The notes: generated from the sequence alone by a model not told the origin. A DNA stretch of 64,000 nt from Gracilaria domingensis (GCA_022539475.1 VCMS01000050.1:1-64000), one strand, 5' to 3'; numbered from the stretch's first letter, positions 19,611 to 30,620 are shown. A program made the numbers and translations.

Positions 19611-22580
19611 TGATTTCGTTATACGAAGCGAATTTGGCGTGCACAACGCGGCATAAGGGTTACACGATACGCCCGGAAGAGAAGCATAGCGCAGGTTTCG
19701 GATGATGAAACCGAAGGCCATACCGAAGAAGGAGACTCAGAAGCGTCGATTTCAGCCGAAAAACATTTCGGAGGTGAGTCATTCGCCAGGACGTTTGGGG
19801 TGAGGCCAGCTCGAAGAGGCATGGTTCGAGCGATATTACATCCATGGATTATTCTCCGTCGAATTCTGTTGTCGATCTTCGAAGGATTGCGGCCCCGTAT
19901 GATTTCTTCAGCAGGAAGAATGTCCCTTTTATTGGATCTGGCATATCCTGGCAGAGTCTTGTGCGGTCGCCCGTCGTGGAACCTCCTGGAGAATTTCGAC
20001 TTTGGGTTCTCCCGGTCAAGAAAGAATCAAATCGGTTTGAGACTTGACAACTCTATAGTATACCGCTGCACGTGAAGAGGGTCCTTCATCTGAACTCGAA
20101 ACCAAGAAGAACCCGGACATCCCAGAAGCTTCTTGCGGAATGGTGCGTGGGGTCACTCTCCCGAAATCTCGGGCAGTGAACCATCTCTTTCGTGTTCAGG
20201 ACTGGAAGGAGCGCTCCCAGCAAAGCAATAAGGGTACACCTTCTCTTCTCACAGACGTTGGGAGCGTTGACAGCGTGTATGGAATGCAAAAGCCGTTAGG
20301 TTTTGAAATCCTGCTTACCCTCGGCACCTTATGCGCCCCTCGTAAAGCGGCTGTTGCCAACATGAGCTCTAAGCAACTCCTGCGGAAGGGACTGAGTCTG
20401 GATGAAATCGTTCCGCGGGACCCCGAAGCTGTCCCATATCTTCAAGAACAGCGAAGTATGTCTGCCAAGACAGTGTTGCACCAAGCATTTCTTTATGGGT
20501 CACATGCGATAGATGGAACATTTCCTGCTTCGTATGCGTTTGACGCCAAGATTGTGCACATTGTCTTCTCTACACCAACAGAAGGTGTGAGTTTCAATGT
20601 GGAAAGAATTGGGAAGAAAACTCTAAAGGCAAGAAGAGAACAACGCGAGGAGAACAGTGAAGAAAACTCGAAGAAGAGCGCATTATCGCTAGACTTTAAC
20701 TTCACATTAACGGCAGTGCGAGCACAGCAGAAATCTTGGGCTGAGTTGCACAGATAACTTTCGAATCTGCGATCTTTTCCACGGCTGTCCAACAAACTAC
20801 GTTCTACAGGTATGAAGACAATTGTACTTGCACAATGGCCTGCGATGGACACAGCAATGTCGACAAACGCCCTGTTTGGTTCAAGCGGAAAGAAAGTAGA
20901 TCTCCGCAAGAAGCTTTCCGCGCTTCAAGAATGTATCGCGGCAACTCGAAGTTACCCTCTCATTCGAGTTCCAAATAATGCAGAAGATGGTAACTACTTG
21001 CCAGTTGGTTGGGAGCCTCGAGCTACAACGACGGCCTTGTCAAGGTGCGGGCATATCACAGACTGGCTTCCCAATCAACTACTTCTCTCGCGATTCCCTG
21101 GTATCCCTATTGGAAATATGTCCTTGACAGACGTGCACGCCCAAGCACTCGACGTGCTTTTTGGGCCAGAGCTTATCAATCTGGATCATATTCTTTGGGC
21201 CTCTACTTCGTCCCAACCGGATCTTGGAGGACTTGAGGAAGATGATTGCAATTTGCAAAACGAGATTAGGTCAGTTCCGGAGGTGACAAACCCAGGATCA
21301 TACCACACGATTTGCATTGACACAGAACTATCGAATCTGTCAATTGTAACAATTCTGTCTTCATCTTATGTGAATCAAGTAGAAGGTACCGATCTTGCAT
21401 TTGATGCTGCAGCCGATGCAAGCGCCAAAGCAGTAAGAACAGCCGCTTCGTCCTCTTCTGGACCCAGTACGGCTTCAAGTAGAAACGATGAAACCTTTGG
21501 AAGGAAGCGGGTGGCTTCGCTGGATGAAATGGCCTCCTTTGCACCAGCTTTCAATGTGTTGAAGGATCTTGTACGCAACTGGGACAAGATAGCCTCTCAA
21601 GAATCAAACGGCGAAATTGCGTCTTTAGCGCGTAATCTCTTGGACCATCTGAATAGCTGGACGCGTTCGGAATCTTCGCTTTTGTTCGACTCAACTCTGT
21701 CAAGGTTTTTGGGCTGGCTGGTCAAGAATGTATTCCGACAACTGATTGGAGAGTTGAAAAATCTTGGAGCGTCCGTTGTATATGCCTCATCATCCCGCCT
21801 TATCTTTGCGACGCCCAAGACTCACACTTTTGATGGACTTAGATACGCTGGATTTCTGGAAAAGACTATCAACGAAAAACATCTTTTCCGACATATCCGT
21901 TTCCATCCTGTCATAGGCGTATACGCAGTGTTGCTGCTCGTGGACAGATTAAACTACGGTGCACTTCCAGCTCCAGAAGAATCTACGATTTTGACTGGGG
22001 AAGTTACTGAGACCCAAAGGGCCAATTCGAATCGCCAGCATACGTATGCGATTCAGAACATTCCATTTGCTCGCATGGAGTGGGATTTTTCACGCTACCT
22101 TCGGATCCCGATCGCGGTTTTATGGTCACAAGTAGTGGAGGAGTTTATTCGTTGTCCTATAATTCAGAGATGTGTTTCGGAAGAGGCAGAATATGTGGAA
22201 GAGGTCGAAGACAATACCACAGGAAGTGATGAAAACGATTCTGGGGCGGACGCTGAGAAGAAACACAAGAAAAAGCTTCGTCTGAGACCGAGAGGTGATG
22301 GATTCGCGGAAGAAGTGAAATGGTTCGTTAGGGGACTGACCACTCAATTGTTGGAGAAGGTGCACGAAATGCGCCAGAAGACGCCGTCGTTAGTACTCCC
22401 ACAAGTTCCGTCTGCTCTGAGTTCAGTTCAGGAAGACAAGCGAAATCCGGCCCTGGAGTTTGTTCGTTCTCTCAGTCATGTTCTTTCGTTGGATTCATCA
22501 TCAACTAAAGAAATGGCAGATATGTGAAGAAGCCTTTTGCAACTGCTTGGAGTCAGAGAATTTGCCACGGAAGCTCTACT
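19611..22580 (+). pseudogene. POLE/POL2: DNA polymerase epsilon catalytic subunit, C-terminal half, broken
   Basis: Non-catalytic half of the leading-strand polymerase. Recognisable in order: RYTKRIWRAQRG (19.62 kb), FRLWVLP (about 20.01), SIPLHVKRVL (about 20.06), VTLPKSRAVNHLF (about 20.15), IPIGN...WASTSSQPDLGG (about 21.2), YHTICIDTELSNL (about 21.3), and the DUF1744 part LGASVVYASSSRLIFAT (about 21.78) to NPALEF...VLSLD (22.45-22.5). Stops at 20045 (TGA), 20755 (TAA) and 22525 (TGA), plus about two frame changes upstream of 20.14 kb, break it. The frame stays similar to POLE just past 22527, then stops before the C-terminal zinc fingers. The exonuclease and polymerase domains are absent. 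The copy cannot make an active enzyme. Confidence 0.85.
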
Positions 22581-22698
22581 CATACTCCTTTTAACTCGCA
22601 TTGTATATGCTCACGTTTTTCCTCATCATAACTTGAATCAAAGCTCACATTTCTACCTGGATCCTGGTTGGTGTATTCCGATTTCGGCTTCACAAAGG

Positions 22699-23250
22699 AT
22701 GACTGTGCAATCTCCAGATAAGCGCCCTCGCTCCCCATTGCTTAGTCTTTCTCCATTCGCGCCTCCTGACTTGTTGCCCTCAGCATTGCTACCATATAAT
22801 TCACCATTGCTCGATTCGCATGACCTCTTTTCTTGGAATCCATCGATACCCTCATTATGCCCTTCGCCTCGTTCTTCTACTCCGGCCTCTTCAGCCCCAC
22901 TTACAGCAGGAACAAGCGCAACTCTTTCGACACCATTGACGGAGACAATCGACATGTCTCCTGCGCAAACTGAACCGGCAGTAGTATCAAGATGGTGCCA
23001 TATTTGCGCAAGCAAGTGTGCATCCGTAGCCGAGTATGTGATATGCACCGAAAATGCATGCAAAAGGGTAGTCTGTCGTGGATGTTTTCTGAGATTCTCT
23101 TGGGGATGGGGTAAACTGCAACGCTCCGATTGGAGATGCGTTCACTGCAGAAAGATTTATCCAGCTTTCGTGCATTGCCGAATCAGCGGCATTCACTCCA
23201 TTCGAAAGCGAAGACGATCTTCATCGGCGATGTCTGGACTTAAACGGTGA
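22699..23250 (+). CDS. Zinc-finger protein with a Ser/Pro-rich N-terminus
   Basis: From the ATG at 22699 this is 183 codons. The first 100 residues are Ser/Pro/Thr-rich and disordered. The end carries a cysteine cluster: CHICASKC, VICTENACKRVVCRGCF, then WRCVHC, with a basic tail. Spacing and the CL/F-x-R and W-x-C-x-x-C features resemble the CXXC-type finger of the CDCA7/R1 group (zf-4CXXC_R1), but a PHD-like finger is possible. A nuclear role is inferred. The same frame runs open upstream to the POLE-like stop at 22527, so this could be a fusion or chance adjacency. Confidence 0.5.
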   Translation: MTVQSPDKRPRSPLLSLSPFAPPDLLPSALLPYNSPLLDSHDLFSWNPSIPSLCPSPRSSTPASSAPLTAGTSATLSTPLTETIDMSPAQTEPAVVSRWCHICASKCASVAEYVICTENACKRVVCRGCFLRFSWGWGKLQRSDWRCVHCRKIYPAFVHCRISGIHSIRKRRRSSSAMSGLKR

Positions 23251-23477
23251 AATGCATGAGTGTTCATCAGATGCTACATACAGATACAGAGTAACTTGGC
23301 CTTCTTGCAACGATTCAAATTGATGCTGCTTGAAACAGCATGCAGTCAGCGGCAGGGATACCAAGCAATACCTGAGACCTTTACACGGTAGTGATCACGT
23401 TCAATTCACCCTCCCCAACATATTTGAGATACCACTGTTTCCTATCTTCTTATGCAGTGGTCTCATCATTTCACTGT

Positions 23478-24779
23478 TCACTTGTCTAAAACCACATTTG
23501 CATTGTCAGCTTCTTCCATAACCGCTTCTGAAACCGTTATGATGCTTCTGCTACAAAGGTTGTTCTCAGCATTGAGATCCCTTAATAGTCGTCGAGTAGT
23601 TCCATTCGCCCCACACGCTCGGACGTCTACCACTTCCAATTGGGAAAGAATCGTGAACATTTGTGCAAAGTACGAAACCAGAGCTTGTGGGTCATCTACA
23701 TCTAGAAGTGCGCTTGGACACCGACGATTGTTTAAAGCGAACGAGACCTTCCTTACAGAGCTAGCCCTCTTCTCAGTTTGATTCTTTCCCAGACTCGTTA
23801 AACTGCCAACGAGATCTGCTACAAACGAGTTTGGCAGCAAATTATGAGATATGTCAATCTGCTCAACTCGGAAAGCATCCAATAACAATCGAGCTATTGC
23901 GAAGGTCGTTGTCCTCGCTTGCCGACCAAGAGCATTCTTGCTAACATTAATATGTAATACTGACGACAGAGATCCTTTCTCACTCAGTGCGTTTGCGAGG
24001 ATTCGCAGGGCATGCCCGGAAAGGCCTGAACATGAAAGGTTTAGTTCTTTGAGACACTGAACCAAGCATTCGGTCACGCGCGATCGCAATTCAGTCTCCT
24101 CATCGTGTGAACCGAAAATGAACTGACTCCATTCGTTTGCCATTTCGATCATTGCCGTCTGCGAACTGCGGGCGCTTACCGTTGCTTCATTGCCATCCTG
24201 CTGTACATATTCATGCACAAACTGCGCCATCCTTAACTTGAATCCGATTTTCATCTTGCTTGGATGCATTTCACTCTGTACAAATCGTCTCGCGTTGTTC
24301 GTGAATCTGGAAATGCTGGATGACGTTCCATCGTTCAGAGTGCGTGGTGACACCATCTCGCGCTGCAGCAGGCGATTCAAGCACTCATTCCAACCACCAA
24401 ACAACTGTTCCCTGTCCCTGGCATCCGCCAAAACATAGTGCGTCCAACTCCTTGCAAACTCGGTCGATGCGCACATTGAATCGTATAGGTTGATGTTCGG
24501 TTGTTCTTGTTGTTCACTATTACTCTCTTTGCCATCCAAAACAGAATCTACTTCATGGCAAGCATCCTCATCCTGATCAATTTCGCACCAATCAGTTCCA
24601 CTTTCCTTCCGCTCACCCTCAACGAAATCCGTATCATCGGAAGCATCTTGATGAGTGCATTCAGCAGAGACATTCTCACAGAGAGCGGGAGGGATATTCA
24701 CGACGGCGACACTTGTCCGGCTTTGAAACAGACATTGCACCTGGTCCATGGTGAAGCCGTACTCCTCAAAGACGTCCAC
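23478..24779 (-). CDS. Leucine-rich-repeat protein, intact
   Basis: A 433-codon frame from a GTG at 24779; the first ATG in frame is at about 24749. Open coding-like sequence continues upstream to about 24890, so an upstream exon or another start is possible. Residues up to about 110 are acidic. The C-terminal half has repeats of the ribonuclease-inhibitor type: LKELNLSCSGLSGHALRILA, then VLHINVSKNALG, then VEQIDISHNLLPNSF, then LEVVDVRACGANG. Such repeats form curved protein-binding surfaces. No catalytic or membrane part is seen. The gene is convergent with the zinc-finger frame (227 bp between stops). Confidence 0.7.
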   Translation of the reverse strand: MDVFEEYGFTMDQVQCLFQSRTSVAVVNIPPALCENVSAECTHQDASDDTDFVEGERKESGTDWCEIDQDEDACHEVDSVLDGKESNSEQQEQPNINLYDSMCASTEFARSWTHYVLADARDREQLFGGWNECLNRLLQREMVSPRTLNDGTSSSISRFTNNARRFVQSEMHPSKMKIGFKLRMAQFVHEYVQQDGNEATVSARSSQTAMIEMANEWSQFIFGSHDEETELRSRVTECLVQCLKELNLSCSGLSGHALRILANALSEKGSLSSVLHINVSKNALGRQARTTTFAIARLLLDAFRVEQIDISHNLLPNSFVADLVGSLTSLGKNQTEKRASSVRKVSFALNNRRCPSALLDVDDPQALVSYFAQMFTILSQLEVVDVRACGANGTTRRLLRDLNAENNLCSRSIITVSEAVMEEADNANVVLDK

Positions 24780-25871
24780 AATTTGTGCTTGCTTGCTCTG
24801 CGGTAGCTTGGAAAAGTTGCATTGCTCCAGAATGGCACAGGCTGTCGATAAGGAGTATTCGATGACATCGGCACAGTTTGTGGATCCCGCCGCGCCGGTT
24901 CTTCTTCAGGACGTGATATATACATATTGTAAGGCCGTTGTTAATCTGGATGCCGAAAAAGACTCAAGGTTGTGGACTGATGAACAAAGGAAGGAAGAAG
25001 ACGAAGAATTGCAAGGCCACAGTAAGCTGTGGGGGGGCCCGTGAATGTTGCCGTAAATCATGATATGTTCGTTGCATTGAGATAAAGTTGATGAGAAACG
25101 CGCAGAAGTTGTATACTGGTTACCACGTTCAGGACCTGAGCTGTAGCAATTGTCGAGTGGTGAAACAAGAGAACATGACCAGTCACTGCAATTACGCGAG
25201 AGCAAACGGCGAACAAACACACAGGGCTAGAGAAATCGAGTGTTTGTGTGCAGTGCAGCGGGATGGGCTGACGTACGGTAATTGTGAATTTAGGTCTGCT
25301 CGCTCGGCGGATGCAGCTGCTGCTGAAGTTGCGCATTGTGACGAGGCTGTGAGTGCTGCGGCTTGGTTACCGACTGCGACGGCTGCTGCACCGCGTCGTG
25401 CGTGATATGCGAGTAGGTGTGGAAGGCAGCGGCAGGCCCAAACGGCGGCGCGGCAGCGTACGAATGTGGGGGCGAACGCGGATGTGCGCCAGGCAAAGAC
25501 GAGCGGAGAGGCAGATGTTCACAGTGAAGATGTCATTTCGAGTATTTTGTAGGAAGAACATATATCCGGACATGGGGTCGTAAACGATAGGCTGGCGGAG
25601 ACCAAATTCCGACTGTCGTATACCTCTCGTCTAGAGCAATTCGCAAAGTTCAAGTACATTACGAAGCAGGACTTGGCTGCGAACCGTTCGTGACGAAGGG
25701 AGAGGAGAGAGAGAAGGAGCTGTGGTCGAGGTGGAGGAGAAAGAGTGGAACAGTGATGATTTCTTGGTAAGCGATGATGATGATGAACGCAATTTCTGCC
25801 AGGCGAGGCCGCTAATCTAAGATAACGGTATTCGAAAGGATGCAGAAAGGGTAAAGAAAGAATTTTGTAAA
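24780..25871. other. No firmly supported gene
   Basis: A minus frame at 25290-25496 gives a Pro/Gln/His-rich stretch (HNAQLQQQLHPPSEQT end) that may be an exon or low-complexity chance coding. A plus frame at 24862-25044 is open and charged. Neither has a recognisable domain. Purine-rich runs (GGAGAGGAGAGAGAAGGAG type) occur near 25700-25740. Confidence 0.3.
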
Positions 25872-26687
25872 CTACGCTGAGCTTCCGTCGTTAGCTCCAG
25901 ATCTGGTATTCTTCATGAGATTCTTGGTTTCTTCAATTGTCGTCATAAGGTTCGACACTTGAAAGTTAGACATTTGCTGCAGGTAGTCCCATGCATCTTT
26001 GTCTTTCTGTAGTACATGTGCCTCTTCATCCTTGCGGCGGTCCTGAAGCTGCTTACGAAGCAGATCTAATTGGGCATCCAATTTGGACGTCAGGTCCACT
26101 TTGTCTTCATTCGCCTGAGCTAATTCCAATGACGCTTGTATTGAAGCTTTCGAAACTTCAATAACTTCATTCAATCGGCCATCAAGAGCCTTCAAGCTTT
26201 CGACATCACCAGCACGACGTTTTTTCGGCGGAGGCTCGGAAAGGTTTTGCTCGACTTCATCTCTCGCTATACCCACCTCACATGCAACACCCTCCTCCAT
26301 TACCCTTGTACACATACTAATCAATTCTGTGTCACTATTCGACGTACCACATCGACATACTCTGAAAATTATGAATGCTCTCGCATCACTGCTCAGAAAG
26401 CGATTATTATCAACGCGTGGGAGAAATCTGTGAAATGCGTCAGAATCGTTCTGACCGGACCTACTCCATAAATCGTAATAGTAGGTGAAGCTCTTCCGCG
26501 CTCGACCATAAGTGCTTTTAAGCAATGCCGCAGATCGACGGACAGGTGGCACAACATCAGAAACAACTCCTTCAATATCGCTGCAAAAGTCTTCTCTAGT
26601 GCGAACAGTACTATTGTTGGAGCGATTTTCGATAACGCTCCAAAAAGAATCTCGATTCATTCCTGTGTCAATTTGACTACGAGTCAT
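25872..26687 (-). CDS. Unrecognised protein with basic patch and coiled coil
   Basis: 271 codons from the ATG at 26687. The first half has aromatic-rich helices (KSFTYYYDLW, AFHRFLPRV, ARAFIIFRVCRCG) and the second half a nuclear-localisation-like PPPKKRRAGD followed by a long heptad-type region (LDAQLDLLRKQLQDRRKDEE). Together this looks like a DNA-binding or scaffold protein of a transposon or a host nuclear protein. The coding sense continues a little upstream of the ATG. It lies downstream of, and in the same direction as, the SAP-like frame. Confidence 0.45.
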   Translation of the reverse strand: MTRSQIDTGMNRDSFWSVIENRSNNSTVRTREDFCSDIEGVVSDVVPPVRRSAALLKSTYGRARKSFTYYYDLWSRSGQNDSDAFHRFLPRVDNNRFLSSDARAFIIFRVCRCGTSNSDTELISMCTRVMEEGVACEVGIARDEVEQNLSEPPPKKRRAGDVESLKALDGRLNEVIEVSKASIQASLELAQANEDKVDLTSKLDAQLDLLRKQLQDRRKDEEAHVLQKDKDAWDYLQQMSNFQVSNLMTTIEETKNLMKNTRSGANDGSSA

Positions 26688-26883
26688 ATATGCGGCAGCC
26701 GCCGACCGAACTGCTTCCCGTGTTTGATCTCCATCGCGAAGTAAAATGCATAACCGTGCGAACTAGTTTAGGTTGAAGTCGGAGGGCCTCTCAGCGTCAG
26801 TGGCAGCACCGTCGTCATTTACAGATACATTTGCTCCAGCCGGTTCGTTCCTTGAACGATTATTAAGCATCTTAGAGCGTTCG

Positions 26884-27543
26884 CTATCTTCCAATCCACC
26901 GGAAGCGTTGTTTCCGTGGTAGGGTCTCTATTAGAGCGTTTGGTTCGGGACATTTGTCCAAATCTCGCCCCAACTGTTTCCAGTTCCGAAACTGAGTGAT
27001 AAATGCTCCATCAATTAGGCAATCCGGTAGTTCTTTTCCTCGATTTGACAGTACGTCAGTTTGTAAAACCAAGCGAGCAACCATTGCAGGTTTTTTGCCG
27101 CTCTTTTCGAGTCCAAGTTTCTCCAGTACCTTCGAAAGGGTATCTTTAGAAACAAAATGTCCTAACGAGTACACAATATCGCGATTGCTGCCGATCGCTG
27201 CTGTTACGTCTTGCAATACGTTTTGCGCATCACGCGGGTGAGGTAGTGACTCGCAGTTCAACTCCACGAACCTAGAGACCGAGCTGATGACATGGCTTCT
27301 TGTAGACAGGTTTGGTTGCGCCTCTCTAGGGGCAATGTCGGCTTCAATGTCTCGATCAGAGGTAAAGGGGAGAAGCCGTGATGTCGTGATATCATGTTGG
27401 GGTTGGATTGGTTGGGGGGTAGTAGGGGGCATTCTAGGGCGTGGAGAGTCTGTTGTTCTGCGTAGACGAGCTGCCACTCGCTCTGTTGTTTGGCGCAGCT
27501 CCATGTGCTGTGATGATGAACCAGGCGGTTTTTTCGATATCAC
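26884..27543 (-). CDS. SAP-like motif protein
   Basis: 220 codons. The first 70 residues are Pro/Arg/Thr-rich. Near residues 135-160 the segment TLSKVLEKLGLEKSGKKPAM fits the SAP helix-extended loop-helix motif used to bind AT-rich DNA. Past the stop at 26884 another frame continues as plausible protein (ERSKMLNNRSRNEPAGAN) to about 26765, so one frameshift may have shortened it. It may form a pair with the coiled-coil frame downstream, as in two-gene transposons, but no terminal repeats were found. Confidence 0.45.
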   Translation of the reverse strand: MISKKPPGSSSQHMELRQTTERVAARLRRTTDSPRPRMPPTTPQPIQPQHDITTSRLLPFTSDRDIEADIAPREAQPNLSTRSHVISSVSRFVELNCESLPHPRDAQNVLQDVTAAIGSNRDIVYSLGHFVSKDTLSKVLEKLGLEKSGKKPAMVARLVLQTDVLSNRGKELPDCLIDGAFITQFRNWKQLGRDLDKCPEPNALIETLPRKQRFRWIGR

Positions 27544-27870
27544 ATGAAGGGTGTTGCGCCAGGGAGAGTAACGGAGAGTATAAAGGCTGCGTGCAGCGCA
27601 GGATTATTTGCACGTGAGCGTCTGGGGTGTAGGGCTTGTGAAATTGCTTCCTGTAGGCGGCTGTTGGTAGGTAATCGCGACGGTCGGATGCATTCAAATT
27701 TGAATGTCAGAACTACCTCAATATGAAGGAGATTCATTCAGACGCTTCGCGATGAAATGGATCTCGTTGTTTTCATCCACTAACGCTCTTACACGTTACA
27801 GGATGTTTGGACCACGAACGTTTTGGGAGTTATGCTTAGAACGCCCCTCACTCTAGCTATGTTCGGACAA
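27544..27870. other. Intergenic stretch
   Basis: No gene seen. A word of the CATTCAAATTTGAATG type is present at 27690-27705 as an isolated palindrome. The stretch separates two minus-strand frames. Confidence 0.3.
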
Positions 27871-28287
27871 TTAATTTCTACTTGTTATCCGCACCAAAAT
27901 GCACACAGCAGTACCGGCTAAATTAGGACTGCCGTCGCTAAGTTTATGCAAGACTTCTAAAGCAGCACATTTATCTTCAGATTGACCCTGAAAAAAATTC
28001 ACAAAATCGTCATAACCACCGTTAATATCATCAACCGCATTGTTAGAACGCCAAGAGAATTCAGAGCAATTTGCATGCACCCCTTCGTTCACAACAATAG
28101 CAGCACTGAACTTCTCTTCTACTTCTGCAACTGACTTCGAAATCTTAATCTTGCCTTTCTTTGCGTTGCGTATATCCGAGTCTAAATCAAGCTTCTCCCT
28201 CGCCTCAATCAGCTCCTTGATCGTTAAATACGTTTTCGGGACCCTAGCGCAAAGAGCACGGTTGATTTTTCTCATAGAATTCAACAT
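27871..28287 (-). CDS. Unrecognised 138-codon frame
   Basis: A frame with many charged residues (IKELIEAREKLDLDSDIR, KKGKIKISKSVAEVEEKF) and a helix-rich appearance. No known motif. A further minus frame at 28345-28572 precedes it. Possibly an accessory frame of the neighbouring pogo-like element or a degraded host gene. Confidence 0.3.
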   Translation of the reverse strand: MLNSMRKINRALCARVPKTYLTIKELIEAREKLDLDSDIRNAKKGKIKISKSVAEVEEKFSAAIVVNEGVHANCSEFSWRSNNAVDDINGGYDDFVNFFQGQSEDKCAALEVLHKLSDGSPNLAGTAVCILVRITSRN

Positions 28288-28575
28288 TGGCGCTCAAAAC
28301 TCTCTCACTTTCTTCTTCAATATTTGAGCCGTGCTACCATTCTTCTACAGGACGCAAAGAACCTGATTGAAAGCCATTGCTAACGAGACGGAGGAGGGAA
28401 ACTTTTTCTTTGACTTTCTCGTATGCCTCTTGGTCGCGAAGTTTTTCGCTGAAACGGAGAAGTATCGCAGAGTGCGAACCACAGCCATTATTTTTAAGGT
28501 CGTTCTGTGGTCTTCTTTAGCGCCATCTGCACAAATCGGTAGTCCGTAGGCCACATCCCACATCGTTTCCATCTT

Positions 28576-30620
28576 TCAGTGATATCTTCGGGTTGAATAT
28601 AATGTCATCCAGAGACTACTTGCATTAATTTCAAACCAATTGCAGTCAACGGCACTGGAGCTATTTGCATGAGCTCGCTTCGCACCGCACGAACAGAATG
28701 TTTTGAATCGCTTGTTGACGAACTCATCAATGGGCTGCGAAAAACGACTGGTATTCGCTGCACTTTGTACCAACTCAATATTGTGCGACAGACAGGTTTC
28801 CAGCCACAAAGCTCCATTTCGCGATGAATGTCTATCCAAAAGAAAAAAACAGGCATGGATTTCTCAACGAATTTGAGGATGAACTGCGATAGATGCTCCA
28901 TAATGAGAGGAAGTCCTTCTTTCGTTACTGAGCCCGATTTTGTGGCGACGATGAGGCTGTCTCCGTGCAACCACTGTGTGGAGCAGACCCGATTCTGAGG
29001 GTGTTTGACGAAGAAACTCTTCATACATGAGCGATGCGCCCGTGCACGTGGCACTTGACATTATGAGGTGCATCCCCTATGGGAGTCTTCAACCGTTGGT
29101 TAATTTAATTTTAATTAGCACCCGTAGAGGGGCGCGCGTGGGCCAAGGCCCCTGGCCGGGCGTGGACACGTGGAGGTGGATGGCTAGTGCACAAGTGGGG
29201 TATTTTGGGGAATATTTTAGTTTGTCTTTATTTTCTGCACCCTGACAGTGGGGTTGCGTACGTGTACCACACGTACGGGTGTGCAATATTGTAATCGGTC
29301 AACCGGCCCTGCACCTGGGGTACTTAGAGGTGCAGGGGCGGCTGAACACCACCTGATGGTAAAGCAACCAAGCCTCTCCTTCGAGAACTGCCACTCGGAT
29401 CAGAGAGCACTTGAGACTCATCTTGAGTGTGGGCTCTAGGCGCTACTGCCCTTGCCGGTGTACTACTCCACCCGGAGGGTCACCTTAGGAGGTATAAGTA
29501 CGCGTACTCCCCTTGGGACGCCTAAAAAATCTGTATATACCGTGTGGTATTGACGTCTCCTATTTCTATTAATTCCCGATTGCAGGACAGATCTCCGCCC
29601 CAGTATTGGGTTGTTTCTTGCTCTTTCTCCCCGACCTCGGGCTTGTTGCTTGCATCTGCACGGTCCGCGTCTCCTCTTTGGACGTATCTCTTTTTCCCTT
29701 GTTTCTTGGGCTACGCCCCGTTCCGGAGTGTCTGGCTCACCCCTTTTCGGGTACTCCTCGCTTCTACACCGTTCTTGGCTGGTGATCCTCCTGATATTGG
29801 ACTTTCTGCACTCACCTCTGTAGGGTTCCCTCAGTACACTACTGGTCTTACACCCAGGTCCCCGGTGTCAACAGAGGCTCTTCCACCGAGTTACCATCCC
29901 CTAGGGAGCAGGACTTCGGACATCCTGTGCGTGTTTCACCCGTCCTTTGTTTGTACCACACACTGTTCAGAACAGAGAGGATGAGGAACTTCATTGCGAT
30001 GAAAAACGTTCTTATCCAGACCCATCACCCAACTTGACATGACGTTTTTGCCCTTGACTACAAAGATCGGTGGCGCTTTACTACCAGACGCTGAAAGGGC
30101 CAAGACAGCTGTAACATGCCTCTCGCATTTGTTTACCACAAAGGACGCCTGTAACCACCGTGTTTCGAGGTTCCATTGCAGAACGTCTTGATTATTTTTC
30201 CATACTGACGATCAACGGCCCTCTCGCCCAAGTTCCAAACATAGTCGGCGTTTTGGAAACGCGTGGGGTTGAACTGGTGTACGGCCTGAAGGAAATCTGC
30301 ATAGGTTCGAAAGTGCTCTGGTCTCTCGGCCAGAAATTTAACGTCCTGCTTCGATTCCATCTTGCGAAGAGAAATATTTCGATTGCGTTCCCTCCAGGCT
30401 CGCAATGTGTCATCTGAGGGTATTCCACTGCTAAACGGCTTTCTTCCATCGTTCGCGACTTGTCCCATGATGTGCTTTGCGCTGACGACGTTGACTGCAA
30501 ATCCTCTTTCTCATGCGAGCTGCATATGAGCGACAATAAGCGCGTTCTCGTTCTGACCCAGGATTGGCTTTCGTCCTGCACGATTGACCGAAGGGTTCGA
30601 AAGTTTCTCGAGTTTGACCT
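28576..30620 (-). pseudogene. Pogo/Tc5-like (CENP-B type) DDE transposase, split and broken
   Basis: Read on the minus strand from 30.62 kb: a helix-turn-helix start (GRKPILGQNENALIV, then ERGFAVNVVSAKHIMGQVA) and a second DNA-binding part (GIPSDDTLRAWRERNRN). The DDE_1 catalytic domain follows, with AVLALSASGSKAPPIFVVKGK near 30.08-30.1 kb and, after an inserted 0.9-kb LTR-like block, LDRHSSRNGALWLE (catalytic D near 28.84 kb) and SAANTSRFSQPIDEFV. Several frame changes and at least one stop break it. The domains match the pogo/Tigger/Jerky group. No terminal repeats were found by eye. Confidence 0.8.
29063..29986. mobile_element. LTR-like insertion with ATGAGG duplication
   Basis: About 912 bp (29069-29980) lie between direct repeats ATGAGG at 29063-29068 and 29981-29986 and interrupt the pogo-like transposase. 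The block starts TGCATCCCC, has a TATATA box at about 29534-29539 and a pyrimidine-rich right half. In plan, and in a few words, it resembles the chromovirus LTR (TTACACC then GGGAGCAGG near the right end). It is best read as a solo LTR of a related gypsy family. The right end does not show the usual CA, so the border may be off by one or two bases. Confidence 0.6.

Noticed and set aside
29544-29984. 146-codon + frame inside the LTR-like insertion
   Set aside because: It is translation of pyrimidine-rich LTR sequence; the chromovirus LTR gives a similar meaningless frame at 11102-11566.
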